This document shows, piece by piece, positions 49,550 through 59,800 of a stretch of 64,000 nt of DNA. Below the pieces are notes generated by a model. That model worked only from the letters and a program-made list of their open reading frames with translations, did not search any database and had not been told where the DNA came from. The translations under genes and the position numbers were made by a program. How positions within the stretch are numbered: position 1 is the first letter of the stretch; every line of letters begins with the position of its first letter. The stretch lies in the NCBI GenBank assembly GCA_947184155.2, contig CAMXCT020006748.1, positions 287,485-351,484 on the forward strand, read 5' to 3'. This stretch comes from Cladocopium goreaui (taxonomy: Eukaryota > Sar > Dinophyceae > Suessiales > Symbiodiniaceae).

Positions 49550-51181
49550 CTACGCCAAAGGCATGGTCTCCATGCGCGCTGCCAAAATTTGCAAGAAAGG
49601 TTGGATTGGAAAGCCTTGCATGAGCAAAGCCTCTCGCCCAAGGACTAGGCGATTCTGTGCCTCACACCAAAGAACCATCCTTGGAAGCACTGTGCTCATG
49701 ACATGCTTGCTGGAATCTTGTCTCCAGGTGTTCGAATTTCCTCGCACGATTGACTGAGACAAATCTCGGAACACAATGCACGGGGTGCATTGCTGCAGCA
49801 AAGACAAAGCGTCTTGCTCACGGTCACCCAAAGTCTGGTACCACTGATTGGCTGCCAATTTTGCTGGGACAGCTTGCCCCCAACGCACCCGGTGATTTTG
49901 GGCAAACTGCATGTGCTGCTCGACCCAACTCTGAGGGGGAGCGGGTGCTCCTTGTTTCTTCTCAGCGTCCTTTTCCCTTTGTTTCGCCCGCTTGTCTAAG
50001 CGCAACCCGAGTTCCAGTTGAACTGGTTCCGAACTTTCCTGGAAAAGGATCTGGGTCACACAACAACCAAGCAGCAAAGCCCGGAAGGTGGCAAAAGCAG
50101 CTGTCAAAGGCCTGGTAGTAAAGTCCAGAAACGGGTTCACGGCTGTTCGGACTAGAAGAACATAAATTCTCCTCCGGCGGGCGCTACATCCAAACTCGGC
50201 TGCATCTGTCATGCAGACCTGACTCTCATACCCCCGGGCGGAAGTCTCGGCCAAAAAGATGTCCATGTTGTTCATGTCCGTGCCCTTGCTGTCGTCCATG
50301 GCGTCTACATTCTCGAAAAGCACTAAGGGTGGGCATTTGCTCTGCAAATAGGACAGCATTCCTTGGAATGTCTGTGCGGAGCCTCCCCGACTGACCTGCT
50401 GAGACAGCACTGCGGAATCCTTGTGCTGGCAGGGGTTTGCTCGGCTCATATCTTTGCAAGATGTCCCTAAAACCAGGAGGTCTACTTGTGGCACCGGACA
50501 CTTCTGCCCATGCGCGGCGCAATCCGCCACATCGCCTCCCAATTCACAAATGTCCACGAACAAACATGGACTGGCAGCAGCATGGCTAGCAGACCCGCTG
50601 TGACAGCATCCTTGGCACTTCTGTTGCTGGGCCGTTCCCCCTGTCAAATTTTGCATTGTTTCGGCTGCAAGCGCTGAAGCATTGGCAATCCATTTTCTTT
50701 TTTCCCCATCCTTCTCGTAACTAAAGGCATGAGTAAAGCAAAAAGGGCTCAGGCCTGGGAACGCCTTCACAGCACTATTGATGGCCTGCATGCAAAACAC
50801 CGGGCCTTCACTACCAGAACAACACGAAGCCCAGGTCAAACATTTAGGGATCTTGGGCAGTCTACCGCTTGTCATGCCCCGACATGTCTCGAAGTTTTCT
50901 GTTGCAGCTTCCGCGAGCCAACGGCCACTCTGCACGCTATCAGCAGACAAAGTTCGGCTTTGCGCTTTTGCGCGCCAGGCATCAACGCTATCAGGGTCCA
51001 CTGTTGGACGCGAGCGCAGTTCCCTCGGCATGGCTGCGGGCAGGCTGCTGACACAAGGTGCGCAAACTAACAACAATGCTTTGCTCATCTCCATTCCCAA
51101 GACTTCATGACACAAACTCATGATGTATAAAAGCATTTTACTGCCTGAACTATATGTGCCTTGCCAATTTGAACACGTCAT
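49550..51181 (-). CDS. C5-cytosine DNA methyltransferase (DCM-type), intronless
   Basis: A 543-codon uninterrupted ORF. Motif I is LTWASCCSGSEGP (residues 116-128). The catalytic-loop motif IV is VLGTSCKDMSRAN (237-249), so the usual PPCQ is SCK, with Cys242 the expected nucleophile. Motif VI is LFENVDA (288-294). Motif VIII is FGCSARRRRIYVL (330-342). A late motif LGREALLMQGFP (514-525) matches the family's C-terminal LTPRE-like segment. All main C5-methyltransferase motifs are in order, so the enzyme could transfer methyl from SAM to cytosine. The lack of introns beside multi-exon host genes fits a retroelement-borne gene; methyltransferases inside dinoflagellate retrotransposons are known. 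Residues 1-110 are unassigned and the true start may be downstream. Confidence 0.85.
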   Translation of the reverse strand: MTCSNWQGTYSSGSKMLLYIMSLCHEVLGMEMSKALLLVCAPCVSSLPAAMPRELRSRPTVDPDSVDAWRAKAQSRTLSADSVQSGRWLAEAATENFETCRGMTSGRLPKIPKCLTWASCCSGSEGPVFCMQAINSAVKAFPGLSPFCFTHAFSYEKDGEKRKWIANASALAAETMQNLTGGTAQQQKCQGCCHSGSASHAAASPCLFVDICELGGDVADCAAHGQKCPVPQVDLLVLGTSCKDMSRANPCQHKDSAVLSQQVSRGGSAQTFQGMLSYLQSKCPPLVLFENVDAMDDSKGTDMNNMDIFLAETSARGYESQVCMTDAAEFGCSARRRRIYVLLVRTAVNPFLDFTTRPLTAAFATFRALLLGCCVTQILFQESSEPVQLELGLRLDKRAKQREKDAEKKQGAPAPPQSWVEQHMQFAQNHRVRWGQAVPAKLAANQWYQTLGDREQDALSLLQQCTPCIVFRDLSQSIVRGNSNTWRQDSSKHVMSTVLPRMVLWCEAQNRLVLGREALLMQGFPIQPFLQILAARMETMPLA

Positions 51182-51391
51182 CTAGTCTAAGATATTTCAT
51201 TTCACTATGGACTACGATGGGACTATGAGTAACTCAAATGTGATAGTATAGTGCCATATGTGATGTCTACGTCTCCTTTGTTTGTCTTATTGCTGCTGCG
51301 GCTGCCAAACAGACAAATTTTTACGTCTTTCAGCTACAACAACGCCAACGCCAAGTGTGTTCCCTGAAGTCACACTTAGTTTGCTGCCCCA

Positions 51392-51943
51392 TCACAGAAG
51401 ACCCAAGCGTGAGTCAAATTGCCATCGCAAACATACTCTCGATGGCCAGCAGGCGCGTCTTTCTTGGTTAGAAGGCTTGGCTGATGGACTTGGTTTTGGC
51501 ACAGGCGCTGCTGGCTGCACTGTGCCCGCAGGAACTGCTGGAGTTGTCTTCGGCACTGCCTGGGTTGTCTTGGGAACTGCCTTCGCCACTACCTTGGCGG
51601 CTGGCTTTGCCACTGCCCTACTTCCAGTCTTGGCCAAAGAAGCCATCTTCTTACCTCCTAAACTAGCCAAACGAGACGCAACTCCCTCATCTTCATCTCC
51701 AAAGCCTTCATCCTCTACGTTGTCTGAAGGGTCCGCCGGTTGCTCTTGAGGATTTCCGGTGGCACCAGTCTCTCTTCCAGCTGCCCGGCTTGAAGCCTCA
51801 CCTGCTCCCACCGCACCATGCTGATGAAGCATGGCCAGAACAGAATCCAGGTTGAAAGGAACTTCTGCTGCAACAGCCTTGCTGGTTCTTTCACGGCGGG
51901 CTTCCTGCATGGCATTGCTGACGGCCTCCTTCTTGTTCGCCAT
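51392..51943 (-). CDS. 183-residue Ala/Lys/Pro-rich ORF, unrecognised
   Basis: Starts MANKKEAVSNAMQEARRER, followed by an acidic centre (NVEDEGFGDEDEG) and a low-complexity basic tail of AVAKPAAKVVAKAV and VPKTTPAVP type. The tail resembles histone-H1-like or nucleic-acid-binding tails in composition only. It starts 21 bases after the stop of the preceding ORF (51965) on the same strand and lies about 210 bases before the methyltransferase ORF. The three may be parts of one element. Function unknown. Confidence 0.55.
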   Translation of the reverse strand: MANKKEAVSNAMQEARRERTSKAVAAEVPFNLDSVLAMLHQHGAVGAGEASSRAAGRETGATGNPQEQPADPSDNVEDEGFGDEDEGVASRLASLGGKKMASLAKTGSRAVAKPAAKVVAKAVPKTTQAVPKTTPAVPAGTVQPAAPVPKPSPSAKPSNQERRACWPSRVCLRWQFDSRLGLL

Positions 51944-51964
51944 GGCCTCGGCATTGAAAAGGTC

Positions 51965-52735
51965 TTACTCTCCGTCATGCTCTTCTGTCTGATGGGACAC
52001 CACCGTCCGCTCGAAGTCCTTGACCTTAAAATGGCCAGTTTGCCCGGTCTGGACGTAGGCTCCACGCCTGACTTTGCCAAAGATTTTCGTCTCCACAATC
52101 TTTGCCTCCTCCAGTGGGCCGTATTCAGGCTTCCAGTTGTCCACCTCAACAAAGAACATGTCAGGGGCTTCAAACTCGCAGCCGTGCTCGTCCTTGGTCA
52201 CCAGTTTCTCCTTTGCGTCCCGGACAGAGTCCTTCTCATCTGCATTGCGGAGCCTGTGCTTGTTTGGGTTTGCATTGTGCTTCTTGATCCATTCGTCCAG
52301 ACTGGCCAGGAAAACGGCATGGTCAATTCTCTTCTCTGCGATCATCTTCACATATTTGGCTATGTTTCCGTACTTGTGGGAAAAGCCTAAGAGCTTCCAG
52401 ACATTCCGGCACAAACTACACAACTTGGACTGGGGAACCCGGTACGTGACACCAGAGGCCTTGTCAAAGACTTTCCTGTAGGAACTCCATGGCCTACGGC
52501 TGCCATGCTTGTCATGCGGGTGGCTGCTTGTCAGGGGGCTTTCTGAGACACTGGTCTTCTGGCACAAAGCGCAGGTACAAGGCTTGCTCAGATCAAAACT
52601 GATCTGCTCTGCTACCGGTCCAGATGCCTCTGAACCCTTGTCATCAAAACCGCCTTCAGACAGACCTCCAAAGTCTGACCCTGGAAGACTGGCCATTTGC
52701 CAACCCTTTGGGTTGCAAAAGCGAAAGGAAAACAA
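51965..52735 (-). CDS. 256-residue Cys-pair ORF, unrecognised
   Basis: The frame is open from 52735. The Met at 52696 (MASLPGSDFGGLSEGG) is a plausible start. It has CTCALC (residues 53-58) and, about 48 residues later, CSLCRNVWKLLGF (106 onward), possibly a split zinc-binding site. A Lys/Glu-rich helical part follows, and the end (GKVRRGAYVQTGQTGHFKVKDF) looks like a small beta domain. It is followed after 21 bases by the Ala/Lys/Pro ORF. Intronless and same strand as the methyltransferase. Not matched to a family; a retroelement structural protein is a guess. Confidence 0.6.
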   Translation of the reverse strand: MFSFRFCNPKGWQMASLPGSDFGGLSEGGFDDKGSEASGPVAEQISFDLSKPCTCALCQKTSVSESPLTSSHPHDKHGSRRPWSSYRKVFDKASGVTYRVPQSKLCSLCRNVWKLLGFSHKYGNIAKYVKMIAEKRIDHAVFLASLDEWIKKHNANPNKHRLRNADEKDSVRDAKEKLVTKDEHGCEFEAPDMFFVEVDNWKPEYGPLEEAKIVETKIFGKVRRGAYVQTGQTGHFKVKDFERTVVSHQTEEHDGE

Positions 52736-53123
52736 CTACAACTCACAGAGCCTAAGCAGGAAGGACGACCTCTGGCAGACAAGCCTAAGGAGTCGAGACA
52801 ACCAGGTGGCAACTCAGGAGCTTCAGGCTTTCTCTGCACAGAACCAAGTTCGAACTGCTAACTTCAAGCAGCAGCTGACAACTGCAAGGTTTTGCTGCAC
52901 GAGAGTGCCTATCGCGCACTGTTCAGGTGAAACTTGTCTGCTCTGTCTCTAGTCAGCTCTGGCAATGGGCTAAAACCAATCCAATCACCTCGGAGCAGGC
53001 TGGAACAGAATTGTAAATCTACATGTTTTTGGCGAAAGCTATTTTCATCTTTTTTGATATATTTTTATTTTTTTGAATTTTCAAACTTTTTTTGAAAAAC
53101 CGGAATCTCGCACTTAACCACAA

Positions 53124-53185
53124 GTTAAGTGTATGAAAACAGGAGATAAGTGCATGAAAACGGAAGATAAGTGCATGATTTTCAG
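53124..53185. repeat. 21-bp direct repeat, three copies
   Basis: gataagtgcatgaaaac-type units occur three times in a row (the first is gttaagtgtatgaaaacagga), in AT-rich DNA about 400 bp upstream (minus-strand sense) of the Cys-pair ORF. It might be a regulatory or LTR-internal repeat. The rest of 52740-53590 shows no gene. Confidence 0.75.
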
Positions 53186-53589
53186 AAATGAAAAACTCTT
53201 TGTTTTCTTAATTGTTTTGAAAATTTATTTTTTTTAAAAAAAAACAATAAAATATCAACATATCTGATAATGTTACTACTTTGGGTTGCCTTTGGCAAAA
53301 CCTCCCCGCAAACCAAAATCCAAACCAACATGATCACCACTACTTGTTTGATTGCTGCAAAAGGATAAGAAGAAGACGCTGTATCTGACTGTACTGTCGA
53401 AGAGGTCAAGGATTGGAAAGAAACCTGGGTGATATGAATGTAGATCTCAATGGTCCATCGTACTTGAAGATACTGCCACCGCTCGCTACCAAAGATCTAT
53501 CGCGAATATATTTCGAAAGCTAGGTCACAACCACAAGCAAAACTTAAACAACGTCAGAAACTATAAAGCGGAAAGTCACTTCAAAGGAC

Positions 53590-55003
53590 TCAAAGACTTG
53601 AGGCAGTATATTGTCGAATTTTCTCGTCCATCTCTTCTTCTGAGGGGCCTTCGGCAAAAGCTTGTAAGCCAGGTCCTCCCATGGCCACATGATCTGACCG
53701 AGCGTTCTGGACAGAAAGCTCTGTATCATTGAGCCCGGCTAGAAGCCACCGTTTCAATCGTAATATGCAAGCGCTGTGGCTCAACCGGCCCATGCTCAAA
53801 GCTTTCTTGCACCTCGAGCCACTTCCATCTCCTCTGTTGTGGTGCAAGCCGCAAATGGCTCCCCAGCCGGTTTGTCCTCGCGGCACAATGGGCGACAGCA
53901 ACAAGGGTCCCCCAACGAACCCCCTCGCTTTTGTACCACTCTCTTTAACTTCGCGGACTGGACAGCCCGGCCAGAGGCCGCGTCAACAGCAATGCCTGCA
54001 GACGACTCCGTGGAGCTTCCCTTGAAACCAAGCTCGGGACTTGGCGAGCCTCGACCAACGGCCGAAACGTCAGCGGCAGAGTCTGAGCCGCAACTGCGCC
54101 CAGATTCAAATCAAGGGCATCCATGGGTCCTGGTCCTCTTCACCGGCACTGCCAGCCCATTCACTGTTTTCAGACCAGCTCTCCTCAGACAAACGGAAAG
54201 GCGAAAGTTCTCCTTACTCATCGCAAGGCATGGCAATTTGTCGCGCTTTCTTTGTGCTGCCGCTGTCACAACAGCAGTGCCTGGCCGATGTCAAATCTTC
54301 AATGCATTTTCGCTTAGCATTGTCAGATGCATTCGGATCAGCCAGTGGCCATAAACGCCAAGGGTAGCATAAAAATGGCTGCACCAATTTTCTCAAAAGC
54401 TGTCCCAAACACACGACAATAGCTCGACGAAGCATGCGCTTCCTTTCTTGGCTCCACGTCTCGAATACACCAAAGAAAAAGCACATGGTGGCAAGCTCGG
54501 AGGCAGGTTCCAAAAGAATTTGCATGAGACTCGCAGCAACAAGCAGTGCAGGGTTCCTTTCTGGCACGCAAAACTGCCCCACTCTGATCGGTTGATCAGG
54601 GGAATTCTCGGGCCTATCACAACACCAAGTTTCTGTCTTGAAAAGCTTCCAATGCAAACTCATGATGGGGGACACCGTGTGCAACCACAGCATGTTTGAA
54701 AAATTTGCAGCCTCATCTAAAAACGGCTGCCGGAGTGGAATCCAAAATAGACAGCTCTTCAGATGTGTACAGTCGAGGTCCCTTTATGGCCGCCATGTTT
54801 CTACAGTTTTTTGGATCCTGTTTTCGGGGCCATGATGAAGCAGGCTTGTCGCCAAACACTAAAGTCTTTGGCTGCTGAATGTCTTGTTGGCGTTCGTTTG
54901 GGGCTGCTGAATTTCTTGACTCCTGTCTGCGTGGACTGATTGTTTTGGTTGCTTGCATTTGGTGCAGGTGGCTGTTTGTTTTGGACTGACGTCGTTGACA
55001 CAC
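53590..55003 (-). pseudogene. decayed retroelement-like coding region
   Basis: Coding-like minus-strand segments lie in different frames. One near 55003-54713 contains NKQPPAPNASNQ in one frame and AAIKGPRLYTSEELS in another. 54693-54214 is open. Beyond its stop the same frame reads LSEESWSENSEW. Another frame then reads SADVSAVGRG-like serine/glycine-rich sequence and KRVVQKRGGSLGDP. The last piece ends GLQAFAEGPSEEEMDEK before a stop at 53590. Several frame changes suggest a decayed gag-like gene. A 193-codon plus-strand ORF (53776-54354) overlaps antisense and cannot be excluded. Confidence 0.4.
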
Positions 55004-55891
55004 TTCCTGGATCTGGGTTGGTGGGTTGGTGCCTAGAAAGTGTATTTTTTGTTGATACGAAAACAGCTACAATTTTTATCCCGCACCCACTGTCGATTTG
55101 GGAATAGACCGAGCGTAAAACTTTGCACCGCTAAGTTGTGCCTTGAAAACCAAAACAAAACCTATCGCGATCAAAGTTACCCAAAGGCTTTTCCACAAAT
55201 AAACAAACGTGAGTCAAACTTTCCGTGCTCCCTCGCTCAAATCACTCCAGACAACAAGCAACGCTTCAACACACACTCTGTTTCTCTCGCTCGGGCTTGA
55301 GCCAACGAATGTCGTTGGGTGTTCAGTTCAAATACTGTTTAAAGGTGACAAAAACCAAGGAGGGGGTTTTGTCTAAACTGCAAACTGGATTCCAGTCTTG
55401 ACGAAATTCCGAAAAGCGATCCACTGAGGATCAAAAGCTTTCATTCGGTTCTCAAACTGTTGAAATGTTTCCAAACTGTTCAAATAATGTTCGGTTTCCT
55501 ACAAAAACATCACAACTCTCAACTACAAAACGAGACGAGTGCAACCGCAGTGTCGGTTGTGCTCGTTGAGCGTCATGAGATGCTCTATGAAGCATCGATC
55601 ATCCAAAAACGTCCAAAAGTATATCTTCTACAGATGATGTTCGGTCAAATCAAAACTACAAACTACGATCTGTCCATTCACAATCGTTCCAAGTCAAAAT
55701 AGGCTCGTCCATAGACGATACTTGGTGAAATCAAAACTATGCAACGTCACTGATCTCTCAGCGCTATACCAGGTAGGATTTTCACACCCCCTTTCGATGA
55801 GAGGTCAGTATGGAGTCTTCGTCCAATACGTAGTGCAGTCAATGCAATGCAATCCAGAAAGTCATGGCGTCCCATCACCATCCAGAAAAAT
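55004..55891. other. non-coding stretch, possible LTR or UTR
   Basis: No convincing ORF. It lies downstream of the copia-type genes in their direction of transcription, where a 3' LTR would be expected. No direct-repeat partner exists inside the window because the left end of that element lies beyond 64000. Confidence 0.4.
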
Positions 55892-56470
55892 CTAATCCTC
55901 TGACATACCTGCAATAGAAGAAGTTGACGAAGCAGTTCTTCGCTGACGAGGTACTGAATCTCCGAATAAAACCTGTGTAGAATGTTCCATTGTACAACAT
56001 GCAGTGCACCTTGCATATTCAGTCACCAGTAGACTCTTGAAAGTACGACAAAATCGGGTCAAATGAAACTTCTGTCCTTGTTCAGAAGCAAAAATACATT
56101 GCCCAATCTCAAAAGTCGAAGATGAAATACGGCAGATTTCACAAATTGTAAGCCCTCTCTTCACATTGTCCCAATCTGGATAACAACGACAACGGCGATC
56201 AAGATGATAACACCTCTCCGCAGTTCCAATGTACAAATGATAAGAAGACGAAGTCTGAGCTCTGTGCATTTGTCTGAAGTCTGACGTCTCATCCGATGTA
56301 GCCTGAGTATATTCAGCCTGAATTGTCGCATCCCTCAACTCTGGACTAACTTTCTCAATAACTGTCTTACGTTCCAGTGCTCCACAAAGCCAGAATATAA
56401 CTGTCCCCAAAGATCCAATCATCACTCCAGTCAATGCAGAAAATAGCACCACAATGAGAAGCTCATCCAT
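55892..56470 (-). CDS. membrane-anchored His/Cys-repeat ORF next to copia genes
   Basis: 192 residues. Residues 1-32 hold a hydrophobic segment (LLIVVLFSALTGVMIG then SLGTVIFWLCGAL) after MDE, a likely signal anchor. The rest contains two copies of a motif: an aromatic-H-L, a nearby Cys, then C-x2-C. The first is CYHLDRRC ... LTICEIC and the second is FHLTRFC ... ARCTACC, each compatible with a small metal-binding fold. It lies 363 bases downstream of the polyprotein stop on the same strand, so it is probably an accessory gene of the element. Function unknown. Confidence 0.6.
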   Translation of the reverse strand: MDELLIVVLFSALTGVMIGSLGTVIFWLCGALERKTVIEKVSPELRDATIQAEYTQATSDETSDFRQMHRAQTSSSYHLYIGTAERCYHLDRRCRCYPDWDNVKRGLTICEICRISSSTFEIGQCIFASEQGQKFHLTRFCRTFKSLLVTEYARCTACCTMEHSTQVLFGDSVPRQRRTASSTSSIAGMSED

Positions 56471-56832
56471 GGCTGGCGAACGCGGCGCGGCCGGCCCGGG
56501 CTACAAGAAAAAGAAAACACACACACAACAGAACAAAACAACTGGAGTGTGAGCGTCCTGATGCGAGCACTCTCTCAACGGAGTTGATAGGCTCCTGAAA
56601 CTAAACTGGTGTCATCATCTGATTCCTGATGACAAAACCTGAGAATTCACTTAGTGAAGTCTTTACTGAAAACTGTGCCTGACAATCGAATGTCCCTGAA
56701 TCCGCTGTGAACCATGCAAACATGCAAATTCCACTGAACGGTTCAGCTGAAAAAGAAAACTGTACTTTCCTGAAGTCAAACTGCTGACATGAAATGCAAA
56801 CTGATGCAAACTGCAGTCAATAACAAACAGAA

Positions 56833-59800
56833 TCACGATGTTTCTTCCTGTTGATCAATCCAACGAAGTGCAATAGCACGACAATAGAATCTGGCAAACT
56901 TATATGAGTATCTTTCCGTCATCGAATAGTTGACCTGATTCAATGGAGCGTGGTCCTGAGTACATTTACACTGAAATCTCTTTCCAAGACCTGTGGCAGG
57001 TACTTGATCCGAACATGCAATGCGAAAGACTTTACCAATGGGCTGTCCCTGACTGGTTTCTAAACCCATGGCACACGCAGCACAATCCGCAAACTTTTGC
57101 ATGTCGTGGTCAGTCAGAAACTTCTTCAATCTCTCGTCTGACCAAAAACGGTTCGACTTCGGAAGCTCCAGAGTCACAGCACTACACACATTGCTCATGC
57201 CCTTGATATATGAAACATATCTCTTGTAATGATCAAGAAGCCTGAAATACGCATCCTGAGCAGGTTTCCTGTCTTTCTTGGATAAGTCCAACAAAGGGCT
57301 ACCCCCAGTACAGGGAAGAGAAATGTGTACCTGAATCAGTTTCTGTGAGTCCGCACTACCGGAAGATCCCTCAGCAAAGCTCTTGAAGAACTTATAGGCC
57401 TGACGTTGAGTTGACGGAAGCTCCAAACCGGCATGAATTCCAATGTAACTGCATCCAAACTCCCTAGAAGCATTTTGAATCACTGAGTCAACACCACAAG
57501 CTAACTCCAAAATCAAAAGATTTCCACCTGAAACAAACATGGTCATACTTCCATCTTCAGACACGTTGCAAACACCTGAATGAGTTGGAGTACGAGATCT
57601 ACCTGAGTTCTCACTGAGGCTTGGACTGACTTCGGTCCCATTACCAGGACCTGCAGCATTCGCAGCAGCCGCAGGGGCTGGATGTGCAGCTTGGGCTGGA
57701 GTCGTAGGCGCCGCTTGAGGTGTCTGTCCCAAACGAAGCTGACCCGTTCCGATGAGTCGGAACAATCGCAGATTCCCCTGCGAGTTCAGCAGCCCACTCC
57801 CTTGGCATGCCACACAAACCTCTGTCTCTCCTCCCACTGGTGCTGGCGGTGGTGTCGGTGGCAATGGCGAAATCACCGGAGCCTGTGCCCATTGATGCAC
57901 ACTCGGTGTAGGTCCCTTTCCTGCCACAGCGGAATCTCCTGCTGGAGATGTAGGTGTCGGAGCTTGCGAGCTCACCGGCGTCTGCTGGTGCACTGTCAGT
58001 GCTGACAATCTCCCACAACCTTGTGCTGCAATAAGATTGGCATCACCTTGTCCTGCATTGTCTGTCACCGGGGTCACGAGGTCCACAGTCGTAGGTGGCG
58101 CCTTTGCTGCTTCAGCTTTCGCAGGTGCTGAACCTCGGGCTACAGCATCTTTGAGAGCTCTTTCTTCCGCAGGCCACAATGCCCTCTCCTCAACCGCTCG
58201 TTTCGGCGATGGTGTCTTTGGGATTGGCCTCACAGCCTTCCCAACCGAACCACGAGGCGCTGCTGGTCCTTCAGGAATCTCAGCCTCCTCACTGGTCCTC
58301 TTCTGTGGAGTAACTGGCTTAGCTGCTGCCTTCTTTGGAGGCGTAGTTGGTCTCCTCGGCGGTGTAGATAATCTCTTTGGCGGTGTAGATGGTCTCTCTG
58401 ACCTTGACTTCAAAGCCTCTTCTGTCAACCATCCTCCTTGAGGTTCATCTTGACTGAACTTAGGCGGCAACCTTGGTCTCACACTCGAAGGTGGGAGTCC
58501 AGGACGAGAGCGTGCCAAACGAGGGCTCCCCTGAGGCGGGGGAGGAGGTGGTGGTGGTAGTGCTTTCTTTGGAGCAACACCCCCAAGCACCGACATAGTC
58601 CCAAGGATGGCACCTCCAATCTGCGAGGCACTGTCATCTGGACCAATCTCATCTGCTCCCAATCCTTCACCAGAAGCTGAGGGCACCGAGCCCATATTCC
58701 CCTGGAGTCGCACCCTGGGGCGCGTTTCTTCAGGACCCACAAATTCGATTGTCCCTTGTGTCAAGCTGACTCGACGAGTTCTCCTTGGACAATTGGCACT
58801 CAAATGTCCCTTCTCACCACACCGGTAGCAAGTGCGAGTCTCAGTAGGGTACCTGGAAAAACCTGACTGTCCAGCTCGAAACTTCTGGTCCTTCTCAATC
58901 GGCCTGACTTCCATTACCTCTCTTCTGCCTGAAATAGGATCGAAAAAGGATCGAATTGGCGCTTCTCCTCCATGAGCTGGGATCTCGAAAACTGGAGCGG
59001 GCTGAGCACGCTCTTCCCTGGCAGCTTTCTGGATCTCTTCCCACTTCGCCTTCTGGCGTCGCCTTGTCTCCTGGTTCTTGAAGCGGTTCTTCCCGGGCAC
59101 CTTGGCTGTTGTCCCAGGCTCTTGTTTCACTTTGACAATTCTCTTCCGAGGCATCAACTTCGCAGCTGGGCGCTTCGGCATCTTCTTCACCTGGGGTCTC
59201 CTCCCAGATCCCGAAGAAGTTCCACCTGCAGGCTTCTCTCCTGAAGTTGTAGCTTGTCCACCTGAAATTGCTTCCTTGGTGTCCGGTGTTCCCGAATCAG
59301 TCACAGCTGGCTCCTGAGTACCTGATGCATCTGCTCCTTCTGGTGCAGTTTCAGTGACTTCCCTAACTCTTGCATCTCTTCTCATCACCTCACCAGTATC
59401 TGGATCCTTGCGAGGATTCCCTGTCGTGTAATCGACACGAGTCAATCCAGACACCATAGACTTGCTGTCCTCTTCTTCACCTGCCATCTGCGCGATAGCA
59501 GGACTTGGAGTTCGCGGGTCGGTCAAACTTGCTTGAGCAACCACAGCTTTCACATGACGAAATGATCTCTGATCTCCTGAAATTCCCTGTTCTTCTTCCA
59601 AAACAAACAAAATCAAACGTTCTCCGCACAAAACGCAGTTCCTGTTTGACAAACATGAAATTGGTTTTGAATAGCTGTTGTCACAAACGTCCAAGCAAAA
59701 ACCAAGGATGTTCGAAATCAAACTGAAATCAACTTTCACAAATCCAAGCATGTTCCTGTAAAATAAAAACTTCTGAGTTGGCAAACACTTGGTAAAACAA

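Noticed and set aside
49500..51110. Plus-strand ORFs antisense to the methyltransferase (e.g. 49750-50118, 50729-51070)
   Set aside because: Shadows of the intact minus-strand methyltransferase frame.
55762..55772. A tggtatagcgc on the minus strand resembling a plant copia primer-binding site
   Set aside because: The match is short, and no LTR pair or tgtt/aaca boundaries were found around it.
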